Assembly (NCBI GenBank): GCA_964250765.1
Contig: CAXUHF010000008.1
Coordinates: 1 to 64,000, forward strand
Direction: 5' to 3'
DNA from: JBBQVS01 sp964250765
Lineage (GTDB): Bacteria > Chloroflexota > Ktedonobacteria > Ktedonobacterales > Ktedonobacteraceae
Length of the DNA stretch: 64,000 bases
A program made the position numbers and the translations under genes. Position 1 is the stretch's first letter. Each line of letters opens with the position of its first letter. Positions 17,750 through 27,280 of this stretch are shown here, piece after piece. The notes below the pieces were generated by a model. The model had not been told where the DNA came from. It did no database searches and saw nothing but the letters and a program-made list of their open reading frames with translations.

Positions 17750-17902
17750 CGCAAACAAACCCCCTCAATTTGTGACGCAATTCTTCTCCGCTTCGTTGTA
17801 AGATGTGGGCCGAGAAAACCCCTTGTCAGCTTACTTCGTAGGACATTCTCGGTACTTTGACTGGAGGTAGAGCGCGTACAGACTCAATCATGACGCGCGA
17901 AC

Positions 17903-19423
17903 ATGCACATAATGGAACAGCGATCTGTCCCCATACAGAGGACTCGACCAAAAGCGTTGCATCAGGATTGGCCGTCATATAGGTGGATGCGATACTTCTT
18001 CACTGAAGATGTGTCGCCTGATAATCGTCTCGTCGTAGAGTTACAACGTCGCGCCACCTGGATTGGCCTCGCACTGGTCTTACAAGCAATCAACGAAATA
18101 GATCACAACTTGTACTTTCCATACATACAGCCTTTTGGTTCACTCATTCCCCTGATACTTATCCTGGGAAGTTTTTATGCTATTTGGATGGCATTTCGTC
18201 CAGCACACAAACAAGCACTATATACACGAAAACATCCAACACGCTTACAGCGTATCTTACTCGTTGTAACACTTCTTGTTACCATAGCAGGCGGCATCGA
18301 GTTGGGGCGCAGCATATGGATGAGCTTTCTACCACCACAATTTTCCAATGATGGTACCTCGCTTGACACAAATGCAGCTATTCTACTGATAGAGGGGCAC
18401 AATCCGTATACCGATTCTAATATGATTGATCTGGCACGGCGTTTCCCGATTCAGCCGGATTGGACCACGCCGCTACGGACAGGACAATTCAAAAACCGCA
18501 TAGATTATCCATCTATGAGCGACCTGCAATCTGTACTTGATACTGACCTGCGGGCCAAAAGCATGCCTGAATTTGAGGCAAAGGTTAGCTATCCACCACT
18601 CTCTTTTCTCACGCTCGTGCCATTCGCCTTATTTAAAGACTACAATGTGTTGCCGTTCTACCTGCTGAGTTATCTAGCACTCGTTGCGATTGGTTGGAAA
18701 CTCGCTCGCCGCGAACTGCGTCCGTGGGTCTTGCTCCTCGCACTAGCAAACGTACCTATGTGGACCTCTACCGTTGGTGGCAACCTTGATGTATTTAGCA
18801 TGTTGCTAGTTATACTGGCATGGTTCTTACGTGAACGTCGTTGGAGTTCTGCACTCATCTTAGGACTAGCATTGGCAACGAAACAAACCGCATGGTTCTT
18901 TGTGCCATTCTACGCGGTCCTTCTATTCCGTCAACACGGCTTCAAAGAAACATTGTATCGCCTGACGATTGCAGGGGGTGTCTTTCTCGCCTGTAACCTG
19001 CCATTCATTCTATGGAATCCACAAGGATGGCTGGCTGGTATCCTCGCGCCACTCGACCCTTTGATGTTTCCAATGGGCGTAGGTATCGTTGACCTGAGCG
19101 TGACACACTTGATGCCTTACCTGCCACAGCACGTCTACAGTATTCTTGAAGCAATAGCCATGCTCGGTACGCTGGTCTGGTACTGGCGCATTTGTCGTCA
19201 GCATCCAGAGGCTGCGATGTTGCTTGCTGTTATACCACTTTTCTTTGCATGGCGCAGCCTGCCATCATACTTCTACTGTGCGGCCTTCCCACTCTACATT
19301 CTGATGGTGGCAAAAACGGTTCCGGCCTCCAAGGGAGTTGTGGAAGTTATACCGGATGCTGCACAAGAGCAAGTACAGTCTATTGCCACCATAGCTCCTG
19401 CAAATGTGCAAGCAGTAATATAG
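17903..19423 (+). CDS. Integral-membrane glycosyltransferase-like protein (GT87/DUF2029 type)
   Basis: A 506-residue polytopic protein with about 10-12 hydrophobic segments from residue 50 on. It resembles GT-C fold mannosyltransferases: a large loop after the first helices (about 150-225) with an NPYTDSNM segment, then SYPPLSFLTLVPFALF and LALATKQTAWFFVPFYAVLLF. Such enzymes move sugars from polyprenyl donors to acceptors outside the membrane. No clear ribosome site is seen, and an ATG three codons later is equally possible. The 153-bp upstream gap shows no feature I can name. Confidence 0.7.
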   Translation: MHIMEQRSVPIQRTRPKALHQDWPSYRWMRYFFTEDVSPDNRLVVELQRRATWIGLALVLQAINEIDHNLYFPYIQPFGSLIPLILILGSFYAIWMAFRPAHKQALYTRKHPTRLQRILLVVTLLVTIAGGIELGRSIWMSFLPPQFSNDGTSLDTNAAILLIEGHNPYTDSNMIDLARRFPIQPDWTTPLRTGQFKNRIDYPSMSDLQSVLDTDLRAKSMPEFEAKVSYPPLSFLTLVPFALFKDYNVLPFYLLSYLALVAIGWKLARRELRPWVLLLALANVPMWTSTVGGNLDVFSMLLVILAWFLRERRWSSALILGLALATKQTAWFFVPFYAVLLFRQHGFKETLYRLTIAGGVFLACNLPFILWNPQGWLAGILAPLDPLMFPMGVGIVDLSVTHLMPYLPQHVYSILEAIAMLGTLVWYWRICRQHPEAAMLLAVIPLFFAWRSLPSYFYCAAFPLYILMVAKTVPASKGVVEVIPDAAQEQVQSIATIAPANVQAVI

Positions 19424-19439
19424 TTACCTCAGCTTGTAC

Positions 19440-19479
19440 AAAAATGTCTGCCCGCGATATATCGCGGGCAGACATTTTT
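19440..19479. terminator. Perfect 40-bp palindrome, likely bidirectional terminator
   Basis: A 19-bp stem, beginning AAAAATGTCTGCCCGCG, closes on an AT centre and ends in TTTTT, so both strands have a stem followed by a T-run. Symmetry continues outward with one mismatch (CTTGTAC / GTGCAAG). It follows the glycosyltransferase gene by 16 bp. It is not related to the dispersed families. Confidence 0.85.
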
Positions 19480-19565
19480 GTGCAAGATACTTCTCGACTC
19501 TTGAGACGCTTCGTGGTACAATCGTAGACGTTGCGTGAACAACGCGAGGAGAAATAACAGAAATT

Positions 19566-21779
19566 ATGGCACGAAAAGAAGAATCCAATACAACCATTTC
19601 AGACGAAGAAAATATACAGTTACAAAACATACTTGAGCATCACCAGGAGCTAGCGCAACAGATACGCAGCACCACCACACCAACGCAGGCAGAAGCCACG
19701 CTGAGTAATATCACGTCCCTTTCAGAAGATGTGCAAATGGCACTACTCAAAGCACTGGTCAAGGCACAAACGCTTGATGCAGCCGATATATTGACAGCAC
19801 TCAACGCATTTAGTTCTAACAAAGAGGTACGCAAAGAGGCACGACGTTCACTCCTGCGCCTTGATGCCGCAAAGATTTATGCGCAGTGGACACCACCTAT
19901 CGCACAAGCATCAGCGATTCAACTTAACGTGTCTCACGCACCACGCTTTTGGAAAGGCTCCGTCACACAATCGCGTGAGCAAGGTGAGGTACAATTATTG
20001 CTGTTCTGGGAACAGGGATACGATTACAGCGAAGTACGCATTCTCGGCTTCTTGCTCGATTTCTGGCAAGAGGGCGTCAAAGACGCCTTTGTCGATACCG
20101 TCGGCAAACGTGCAACCGAACAACGCATCACTAGTATGCGTGCGAGAATGCCTGACGTTATTGTAGTCGATTGCACACTCGCGGAAGGAAAACGCCTGAT
20201 CGAGGAGGCACTCGCTATCAATACATGGCGTAAGGTCGAGCCGAATGCAGACTACCGTAACCGTCTTCCAACCATCAATCAACTTATCTTTCAGGCCACC
20301 GATATCGGTGAGGACAAAGGCCAAACATTTATCAATCCAGAACTAGAAGACCAGGAAGTTATCGTCAACTTCCTTGGTGCATGGTCGCTTGGTGATTATG
20401 GCCTGGCCTACGATTTGCTTACCGAGGGAAGCAAGATTCGCAATAGCCTTACACGCGAAGAGTGGATCGAGCGACACCGTGCATGGTACGACGAAGCCCA
20501 CCCTGCACGAATAGAACTTGGCTTTGTGCATGAGCAAGAACGTAGCCAAAGCGCACTCTGGTTGCCCACGTCAACCGTCAGTCGTACTCCATCACGCAAA
20601 GATGTTGAGCTTGGTTGGTCCGTTGAACTTCTCGACACTCCACTTGGCGGCACACTACGCGAATTGCCAATGGGGACCGCGATCAATAAAGAGACGAACA
20701 GACACTGGTTCTGGACAAACTATACAGTTGAACGTACACCTGCTGGTTGGCGTATTCAACAGAGCACCGATGAGGGCGCGAACATTCAGGGTCTCTCAAT
20801 TTCGGAACTACAAAAGCGCGTTCAAGAGTACGAAGACGCTATTGATGCCAAAATGAAGCAGCGTGACGAAGATGTCAATGCCACTCTGCAAGAGCTGACA
20901 TGGCGTGTCACACAATTGTTACACTTCTACGATGCGCTTATCGTGAAGCTACCTTTAGATCGTCAGATCAACGAAGAAGCCTATGGACGTGCTGTTTTTG
21001 CAGGCAATCCAGAACGCATCATCGTGTATCTTGAGCGTATGGTACAACGCTTTCCAGAGAACAAGGGTGAACTACTTCGACGGCTCGGCGCAACCTTTGT
21101 CGGCCTTGCTTACAACTATGCAGATCAGGGTATGACTGAACGCGAAGCACTGTTTCTAACACGTGCCGAAGCAACGTTACAAGAGGCAGTTGAAACACAG
21201 AATACGGCGGCTGGTCATATGCTGCTCGGCGAACTCTATCTTGGTATGGAGCGTCACGACGAAGCAGAGGCAGAGCTACTTACGGCGAAAACTATGGTTG
21301 TGACACCCGACGAAGAGAAAGCCATTGAGGGTGGCCTGGGCAATATTGAGATGCGTCGTGAACGTTTGGCTGAGGCTATTCCTCACTATCAACGCGTCAT
21401 AGAGATTGACCCCAACTACCCCGGTATCTGGTTTAGCTTCGGCTTTGCGAACCGCCTACTCGGCAACTTTGCGGAGGCTGAGCAAGCGTACAAACGCGCC
21501 ATAGAGATTGAGCCAACGGATATTCGCCCATATTCTGAGCTGACCGCGATTTATATGAACCGACCCGATCAGGAACTAGCACGAGTCATCGTCTCGCAGG
21601 GTGTCCAGGCCAATCCAGAGTCAGCCCATCTTCACGCCCTGTACGCATCAGTCTTATCTGAGCTAGGCGAGACGAGAAACGCACAACGAGAACTACAACG
21701 TGCTGAGTCGCTTGACTCATCGTTAGAGATCGTCCAGGCCGTTCGTACACATATGAATGAGAAAACAAAGAAACGCTAA
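19566..21779 (+). CDS. TPR-repeat protein with conserved N-terminal domain (paralogue 1)
   Basis: A 737-residue soluble protein of unknown function. Residues about 1-105 form a helical domain ending KEVRKEARRSLLRLDA, shared with the next gene. A segment of about 130 residues (about 118-245) is missing from the paralogue and includes GYDYSEVRILGFLLDFWQEG. A shared domain with FLGAWSLGDYGLAYDLLTEG (about 260-290) looks like an NTF2-like or DUF4878-like fold. The C-terminal third has TPR units (AIPHYQRVIEIDPNYPGIW, AEQAYKRAIEIEPTDIRPY). No signal peptide is present. It is followed after 40 bp by its paralogue, so both are probably one transcript. Confidence 0.75.
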   Translation: MARKEESNTTISDEENIQLQNILEHHQELAQQIRSTTTPTQAEATLSNITSLSEDVQMALLKALVKAQTLDAADILTALNAFSSNKEVRKEARRSLLRLDAAKIYAQWTPPIAQASAIQLNVSHAPRFWKGSVTQSREQGEVQLLLFWEQGYDYSEVRILGFLLDFWQEGVKDAFVDTVGKRATEQRITSMRARMPDVIVVDCTLAEGKRLIEEALAINTWRKVEPNADYRNRLPTINQLIFQATDIGEDKGQTFINPELEDQEVIVNFLGAWSLGDYGLAYDLLTEGSKIRNSLTREEWIERHRAWYDEAHPARIELGFVHEQERSQSALWLPTSTVSRTPSRKDVELGWSVELLDTPLGGTLRELPMGTAINKETNRHWFWTNYTVERTPAGWRIQQSTDEGANIQGLSISELQKRVQEYEDAIDAKMKQRDEDVNATLQELTWRVTQLLHFYDALIVKLPLDRQINEEAYGRAVFAGNPERIIVYLERMVQRFPENKGELLRRLGATFVGLAYNYADQGMTEREALFLTRAEATLQEAVETQNTAAGHMLLGELYLGMERHDEAEAELLTAKTMVVTPDEEKAIEGGLGNIEMRRERLAEAIPHYQRVIEIDPNYPGIWFSFGFANRLLGNFAEAEQAYKRAIEIEPTDIRPYSELTAIYMNRPDQELARVIVSQGVQANPESAHLHALYASVLSELGETRNAQRELQRAESLDSSLEIVQAVRTHMNEKTKKR

Positions 21780-21819
21780 AGAAGTGAGCAACTGCTCCTC
21801 ATAGCAGAAAGAGAAGATT

Positions 21820-23699
21820 GTGGGAAAGAATAATAAGGGCAATCAGCCAGAGAGAACGCCACAAGAGGACGAGCAGATACAGAACATTCTGGCACAATAC
21901 AACCAGATCGCTAAAAGTCTTGCGAGTAGCCGAAATGAAGAGCAGATAGGAGATGTCTTGTCTCCTATCTTTGATATGTCAGATGTGGCACAGATAGGAC
22001 TCCTCAAGGCACTTGCCAAAGAGCGTACCACTTCTGCTGCAGACATCGTGCTTGCCGTAAATACATACGCCCCCATCAAGGAAGTTCGCAAGGAAGCACG
22101 ACGTTCGCTCATTCAGCTAGAAGCGTCTAATACCTATCCTGAATGGACAATTCCTTCGGTCATGTCGTTGTCTGACATCATCGGTATTGATCCTTTCAGC
22201 ACACTTGAGGACGAGGAGGATGAGGACGACGAAACCTTGGATGGCGAAAACGTCATTGAACGCTTTCTCAAGTATTGGGGGCAAGGAGATTTTGAAATTG
22301 CCTACGATCTACTCGCAACGAATAGTCCCCTTAGAGAAGGACTTACAAGCGAAGAATGGTCTGCGCGACGCGAGGCTTGGGCGATAGAGGCCGAACCAGT
22401 ATCTGTAAAGGTTGATGTTGGCTATACACTCGATGTTGATATCGAAGACTTGCCGGATGGCCTTGACGATGGGACAGAAGAGTTAGACGCCTTCTGGTCA
22501 CTTGAGATGAAAGACGTTCCTAGTGGTAGCAGTATTCCAGAACTACCAACCGCAACTATGACCTTACCAGCAACAGGGCGACACTGGTTCTGGGTCAGTT
22601 ACANNNNNNNNNNNNNNNNNNNNNNNNNNNNNNNNNNNNNNNNNNNNNNNNNNNNNNNNNNNNNNNNNNNNNNNNNNNNNNNNNNNNNNNNNNNNNNNNN
22701 NNNGATATCGACGAGGTAAGGTGGTTCACAAAGCAATCGCTGCATTATTGCGATGCCTTGATTGCCAGTACACCAGAAGATGATGCAACATATGAGTTGG
22801 CAGCAAAGCAGGCAACGGTCATAGGCGAGACTGAACGCGCCATAGCCTATCTCACACTCGCTGCAGAACGTTTACCCGACGAGCGGGCTGACATTCTGCG
22901 CTCACTTGGTACAGAATATGCTGCGTTAGCGACTGAAGATACAGTAGCTCACCTGGAGCTAGAGGAGGAGTTGGAAGAGGATGAAGATGCAGTACCATCA
23001 GAGTTCACCAGCCGCTACTTCCCGTTAGCGGAAAAAGCTTTCAAAGATGCTATTGCGATAGACAATGCCTTTTCCAACTACATTCTCTTAGCAGATTTAT
23101 ACGTAGGCCAGAACAAACATATTGATGAGGCAAAAGCTCTTTTCGAGCAAGCAGAAGGGTTAGCCGAAAATCCTAATCAAGTAGCTGCCGTTGCGTTAGG
23201 TAGAGCACAACTTGCGCAACTCGAAGAGAAACCAGAAGAGGCGTTGGCACTGTATCAGCACGCGGCTGATCTGGCAACGGATATCCCAGGAGTATGGAAC
23301 AGCATAGGCAATATACAACTCTCGCTTGAACAAAAAGAAGCGGCAGAAAAAAGCTTTCTCAAAAGTATCGAAGTTGATCCAGCGACATCAGATGCTTATG
23401 CCGAACTTGCCACGCTCTACATAGATCAAAACAACGATGCAGCGGCCATACAAGTCTTGGAACGCGGCATAGACACCAATCCTTTGGCGGCAGACATCAA
23501 GGCAGCCCTTGCCATGTTGTATATCAATGCTGGCGATCTAGGGAAAGCTGAAGAGCTTATCGAAGAGGCAGAAGAGATTGACCCCGAAATGGAAATCGTC
23601 TATGTCGTGCGTCAGGTCATCGACTTGCAGAAATTACAATTGCAACAGCAGCAACGCTCTTCTAACGCAAAATCAGATAAGTCAAAAAAGAAACGATGA
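21820..23699 (+). CDS. TPR-repeat protein, tandem paralogue 2 (with assembly gap)
   Basis: The same architecture as the gene before it: N-terminal helical domain (EVRKEARRSLIQLEA), an FLKYWGQGDFEIAYDLLATN domain, then TPR units (GVWNSIGNIQLSLEQKEAAE and others), ending in a lysine tail. An acidic stretch EDEEDEDDETLD replaces the 130-residue segment of paralogue 1. A 100-N gap interrupts it. The frame after the gap (DIDEVRWFTKQSLHYCDALI) matches WRVTQLLHFYDALI in paralogue 1, so this is one gene and the apparent frame break reflects the arbitrary gap length. The start is GTG after AGAAGA. It overlaps the methyltransferase gene by 4 bp. Confidence 0.75.
22604..22703. other. Assembly gap of 100 N inside TPR paralogue 2
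   Basis: One hundred N of nominal length. Keeping one continuous frame would need a length of 2 modulo 3, not 100. Confidence 0.99.
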
Positions 23700-24997
23700 T
23701 AGAACAGCAAGAACGTCGTATCACTTACCACACGGTTACACTTGGAGCCTTGACACGAGAAGGCGATGCGCTGGCGGAAATTGTCGAGCAGGATGAAGCA
23801 GGCGAGCAACATACTCAAACGCTTCACGTACCTGCTGGCTTACCGGGTGAATCCGTCACCATTGCAGTTGAGGCTCCTTTAATGCCGCGTCCAGGACGAC
23901 GGAGCAGACGTTGGAAACAGCGTCCTCCGCGTGTCTGGATCACCGAAATACACTCGGCATCCCCCCTACGTGTGCAGGCTCCATGTCCCGTTTTTGGTAC
24001 ATGTGGCGGATGTCAATTACAACACGTGCAATATGTAGCACAATTGGAGTGGAAACGCAGTGTTGTTCTACACCTGTTGCGCGACATCGGGAGCTTCGAG
24101 AATCCACCACTCCTGGCAACGGTTCCATGCGATATTCCCTGGCACTATCGAAACCACATGCGCTTCTCTGTCAATCGCGCTGGACAACCAGGACTCACTG
24201 CCCGTGGTACGCATCGCGTTCTACCGCTTGTCAACTGTCCCATCGCGCATGAGCAGATCAACGAGGCATTAGGTGTGTTAAGCCAACATGCGAATCCACA
24301 ACCACAAGTGCTCGTCCGTTGTGGTGCAGCAAGTAAACAGATGCTCATTCAACCCACGCAACCAGAGAATGTTGCCCAGGAACTTGCACAAAGAGGACTG
24401 GATCTCCATACAGAGACGATGGACGAGATACTCGGCGGTGAGACATTTCGCATTCGCCCCAGTTCGTTCTTTCAAACAAACACAGCACAGGCAGAGAAGA
24501 TGGCACAGATGGTCTTACAAGGCTTGTTGTCTCTACGTGAACATTCAGAAGAGCAGGCAAAAAAGCTGACGGTGGTCGATGCGTACTGTGGCGTGGGCAC
24601 ATTCGCGCTTCTCTTAGCACGACATGTTGGCAAGGTCATCGCTATCGAGGAGTCCGCGAGTGCTATCAAAGATGCTCAGTGGAACCTGCGTGATGTAGAG
24701 AATGTCGAGATACTCAAGGGCAAAGTCGAAGACGTTTTGCCTGCTATCGCGGCTGGATTGGACGGACTGGTGATTGATCCACCACGCGCGGGCTGTCAGC
24801 AAGTTGTGCTTGATGCACTGATTCAGCATCCCGTCGCCAGTATCGTCTATGTCTCGTGTGATCCATCAACACTGGCACGCGACCTGAATATTCTGTGCCA
24901 TGTCCACCCTACCTATCGCTTACGCTCAATTCAGCCGCTTGATATGTTTCCCCAAACGGCTCATATCGAGTGTGTAGCGGTCTTGGAGCGTATATGA
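23696..24997 (+). CDS. RNA uracil-C5 methyltransferase, RlmD/RumA-like
   Basis: A SAM-dependent enzyme that makes 5-methyluridine in 23S rRNA or tRNA. Its 433 residues begin with a TRAM domain (LTREGDALAEIVEQ). The cysteine cluster CPVFGTCGGCQLQH binds an iron-sulfur centre. The methylase core has VVDAYCGVGTFALLLA and DPPRAGCQQVVLDA, and the catalytic Cys lies in IVYVSCDPSTLARDL. The exact RNA target cannot be told from sequence alone. ATGA overlaps on both sides join it to the TPR gene before it and to maf after it. Confidence 0.9.
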   Translation: MIEQQERRITYHTVTLGALTREGDALAEIVEQDEAGEQHTQTLHVPAGLPGESVTIAVEAPLMPRPGRRSRRWKQRPPRVWITEIHSASPLRVQAPCPVFGTCGGCQLQHVQYVAQLEWKRSVVLHLLRDIGSFENPPLLATVPCDIPWHYRNHMRFSVNRAGQPGLTARGTHRVLPLVNCPIAHEQINEALGVLSQHANPQPQVLVRCGAASKQMLIQPTQPENVAQELAQRGLDLHTETMDEILGGETFRIRPSSFFQTNTAQAEKMAQMVLQGLLSLREHSEEQAKKLTVVDAYCGVGTFALLLARHVGKVIAIEESASAIKDAQWNLRDVENVEILKGKVEDVLPAIAAGLDGLVIDPPRAGCQQVVLDALIQHPVASIVYVSCDPSTLARDLNILCHVHPTYRLRSIQPLDMFPQTAHIECVAVLERI

Positions 24998-25650
24998 CCC
25001 TACTTTTACCACTATTGCTCGCCTCGGCTTCGCCACGTCGTCGTCAACTCATCGCCTCACTTGGCTTACCTTATACCGTTGGCGTCTCACCCATTGACGA
25101 AGACGCGGTTCAGGCTACCTATGACGGACCACCAGAAGAAACGGCAAAATGGACAGCAGAACATAAAGCAACAGGTGCATTGACACTGACCGAGGCGGCT
25201 AATCGACTGATTATTGCGGCTGATACAACCGTGTTACTTGATAACCAGATACTTGGGAAGCCGCGTGACACTGCCCATGCTCGTGAACTCCTCCTCTCCT
25301 TACGTGGACGCTGGCATTCCGTTATCACCGGCGTGGTAGCATGTGCAATGGTAAGTGGTAAACTTCAACTATCAAGTGCAAGTTGCACCACACCTGTACT
25401 AATGCGCCCTTACAGCGAGGAAGAGATAGACGCATATATCGCTACAGGTGATCCGATGGATAAGGCTGGAGCCTATGGGATTCAGCATTCAGACTTTCAA
25501 CCAACAGAACGCATCAACGGTTGCTTTCTCAATGTGGTTGGTCTCCCATTATGTGTGCTCACAACACTGCTTGCACAATTTGGCGTGACACCTACGGAAG
25601 AAGGACGAAAAGATACTCCATGTCGATGGTCGGAGCGATGCCTGATTTAA
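24994..25650 (+). CDS. maf: Maf-family nucleotide pyrophosphatase
   Basis: It hydrolyses non-canonical or canonical NTPs (dTTP/UTP in the YhdE group). Its 218 residues show the N-terminal LLLASASPRRRQLIASLGL, EHKATGA, LIIAADTTVL and GDPMDKAGAYGIQ signatures of Maf. The ATG at 24994 overlaps the previous stop (ATGA) and has GGAG seven bases upstream. An upstream in-frame ATG would run deeper into the methyltransferase gene and is less likely. Confidence 0.92.
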   Translation: MTLLLPLLLASASPRRRQLIASLGLPYTVGVSPIDEDAVQATYDGPPEETAKWTAEHKATGALTLTEAANRLIIAADTTVLLDNQILGKPRDTAHARELLLSLRGRWHSVITGVVACAMVSGKLQLSSASCTTPVLMRPYSEEEIDAYIATGDPMDKAGAYGIQHSDFQPTERINGCFLNVVGLPLCVLTTLLAQFGVTPTEEGRKDTPCRWSERCLI

Positions 25651-26624
25651 CACCAACACTTGTTCGTGGACGGTACGCGCCCAGCCCCACAGGAACACTA
25701 CACATGGGCAATCTGCGTACCGCCCTGCTTGCATGGCTTTTTACACGCACACAACGCGGACAGTTCGTGTTACGCATTGAAGACCTGGACCGTCCTCGTG
25801 TGCGTCCAGGTGTTATGCAGCAGATGCTCGATGACCTGCACTGGCTTGGCCTCGATTGGGATGAAGGACCAGATTGTGGTGGTCCTCATGCTCCCTATAC
25901 GCAAAGTGAACGGCTAGATATATACCAGCACTACCTGCGACAATTACAAGATGCAGGACTGGTGTATCCATGCTATTGTAGTCGTGCCGAGGTTGCTCAT
26001 GCTGCTAGTGCGCCCCAACAGGGAGCCGAGGAGAAATTGCGCTATCCAGGGACATGTAGACAGTTGACAGAGGCACAACGTAAAACCTATGAAGCGAGTG
26101 GTCGTCGTCCCTCATTGCGTTTTCGCGTCGAGGATAAACGCATTGTTACCTTTTCAGATGGCGTTATGGGTCCGATGACGCAACACGTTCAACAAGCCGT
26201 TGGTGATTTCATCGTCCGTCGCTCAGATGGCATCTTTGCCTACCAGTTCGCAGTTGTCGTCGATGACGCACTCATGCACCTAAATCAAATTGTACGTGGC
26301 AGCGATCTGCTCAGCTCGACAGCGCGTCAAATTCTACTCTATGAAGCACTTGGTTTTCCTGTTCCCTCGTTCGCTCATGTGCCCTTGATTGTTGACGAAC
26401 AAGGAAAAAGGTTGTCAAAAAGAACACAAAGCATGGGACTCGACCCATTACGAGCAAGAGGAATGACACCTGAACAGGTTGTGAGCAAGCTTGCAGCGAG
26501 TTGTGGTTTAATCAAGAAAGGTGATGAGATAAACGTGAAAAAGTTAGTTCAGCAATATTACGATTCTGCTATACCTTTACAAAATGGCGCATTTTTACTA
26601 TCATTACAGATAAATATGAAATAA
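25638..26624 (+). CDS. gluQ: Glutamyl-Q tRNA(Asp) synthetase-like protein
   Basis: A truncated glutamyl-tRNA synthetase paralogue that attaches glutamate to queuosine of tRNA(Asp). In its 328 residues the class I HIGH-type motif is RYAPSPTGTLHMGN and the KMSKS-type motif is KRLSKR. Cysteines CYC and C in the YPCYCSRAEV to GTC region fit the zinc site. The anticodon-binding domain of full GltX is absent. The start is uncertain: ATGs at 25620, 25626 and 25638 are all in frame. I chose the last, about nine residues before the conserved GRYAPSP, overlapping maf by 13 bp. Confidence 0.85.
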   Translation: MPDLTPTLVRGRYAPSPTGTLHMGNLRTALLAWLFTRTQRGQFVLRIEDLDRPRVRPGVMQQMLDDLHWLGLDWDEGPDCGGPHAPYTQSERLDIYQHYLRQLQDAGLVYPCYCSRAEVAHAASAPQQGAEEKLRYPGTCRQLTEAQRKTYEASGRRPSLRFRVEDKRIVTFSDGVMGPMTQHVQQAVGDFIVRRSDGIFAYQFAVVVDDALMHLNQIVRGSDLLSSTARQILLYEALGFPVPSFAHVPLIVDEQGKRLSKRTQSMGLDPLRARGMTPEQVVSKLAASCGLIKKGDEINVKKLVQQYYDSAIPLQNGAFLLSLQINMK

Positions 26625-26640
26625 TAAACGCGATATTACG

Positions 26641-26770
26641 TCTGTAGGGGTCTAATTCTATTACACCCTTGTCGGCATGCACAATTTTAACGGGCATATT
26701 GTAACGTTTCATCAATTTTGTGTACATGGTGAATTGCTAGCAGGGTGTAATAGAATTAGACCTCTACAGA
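26641..26770. repeat. Palindromic element B2 (family B)
   Basis: Arms TCTGTAGGGGTCTAATTC and complement GAATTAGACCTCTACAGA are 130 bp apart outer edge to outer edge. Outer TCTG and CAGA are complementary. The interior shares AACGTTTCATCAAT with copy B6. It fills most of the gap before the next gene. Confidence 0.92.
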
Positions 26771-26798
26771 TGAGGTTTTTTAAAAACGAGGTATAACA

Positions 26799-27209
26799 TT
26801 GGGCAACATAGAACATGACGATAACGACCTCGAAGTCGAGATCACCGACCTCGATCCAATAGCTGTAGACAGCAAATTCGCCGCACTACGCTCATCCATC
26901 TATACCCTCATTACAAAGATATCTTGGCAACAATTCCGTTCCTCAGCACAGCGTATACTCCTTTTTTGCGTAATTCTCCTTCTTCCACTTGTAATAAACG
27001 CATATAGTACATACACAAGAAACATTTCAGCGCATGAATGCGTGCGACAACGACCAGAAATCGTCTACGTTGCCCAAGAATTAGTTGTATCTTCAGGTAC
27101 ACAGATATTACCGACTGATGCGCCAACAACTCTTTACATCCAAAAATACTTACCCACAAGCTCAATTCAATTCAAAGCACTAAAGATAGCTTCTAGTACC
27201 TGTAAATAG
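26799..27209 (+). CDS. Hypothetical single-pass membrane protein
   Basis: A 136-residue unrecognised protein. The first 45 residues are acidic and polar (DDNDLEVEITDLDP). A hydrophobic helix follows at about 50-67 (RILLFCVILLLPLVINAY), then a 65-residue domain, probably outside the membrane, with two cysteines (HECVRQ and the C-terminal STCK). The start is TTG with GAGG eight bases upstream. It lies 72 bp before the mechanosensitive channel gene, which has its own likely promoter. Confidence 0.55.
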   Translation: MGNIEHDDNDLEVEITDLDPIAVDSKFAALRSSIYTLITKISWQQFRSSAQRILLFCVILLLPLVINAYSTYTRNISAHECVRQRPEIVYVAQELVVSSGTQILPTDAPTTLYIQKYLPTSSIQFKALKIASSTCK

Positions 27210-27226
27210 GACCTCGCCAGGAGATA

Positions 27227-27235
27227 TGTTATAAT
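27227..27235 (+). promoter_or_regulatory. Predicted extended -10 promoter of the MscS-like gene
   Basis: TGTTATAAT is a full extended -10 (TGnTATAAT), 45 nt before the ATG. No good -35 is seen, which is common for this promoter type. Confidence 0.45.
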
Positions 27236-27280
27236 GCTCGCAATATTAGACTACTAGATTGTTGAGATTTTTCTTACCTG

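Noticed and set aside
21820..23699. Frameshifted or split pseudogene
   Set aside because: The break is at the 100-N gap; the frame after it matches the paralogue, so the arbitrary gap length explains it.
25521..25637. N-terminal extension of GluQ
   Set aside because: It overlaps maf in another frame over 117 bp and has no family likeness.
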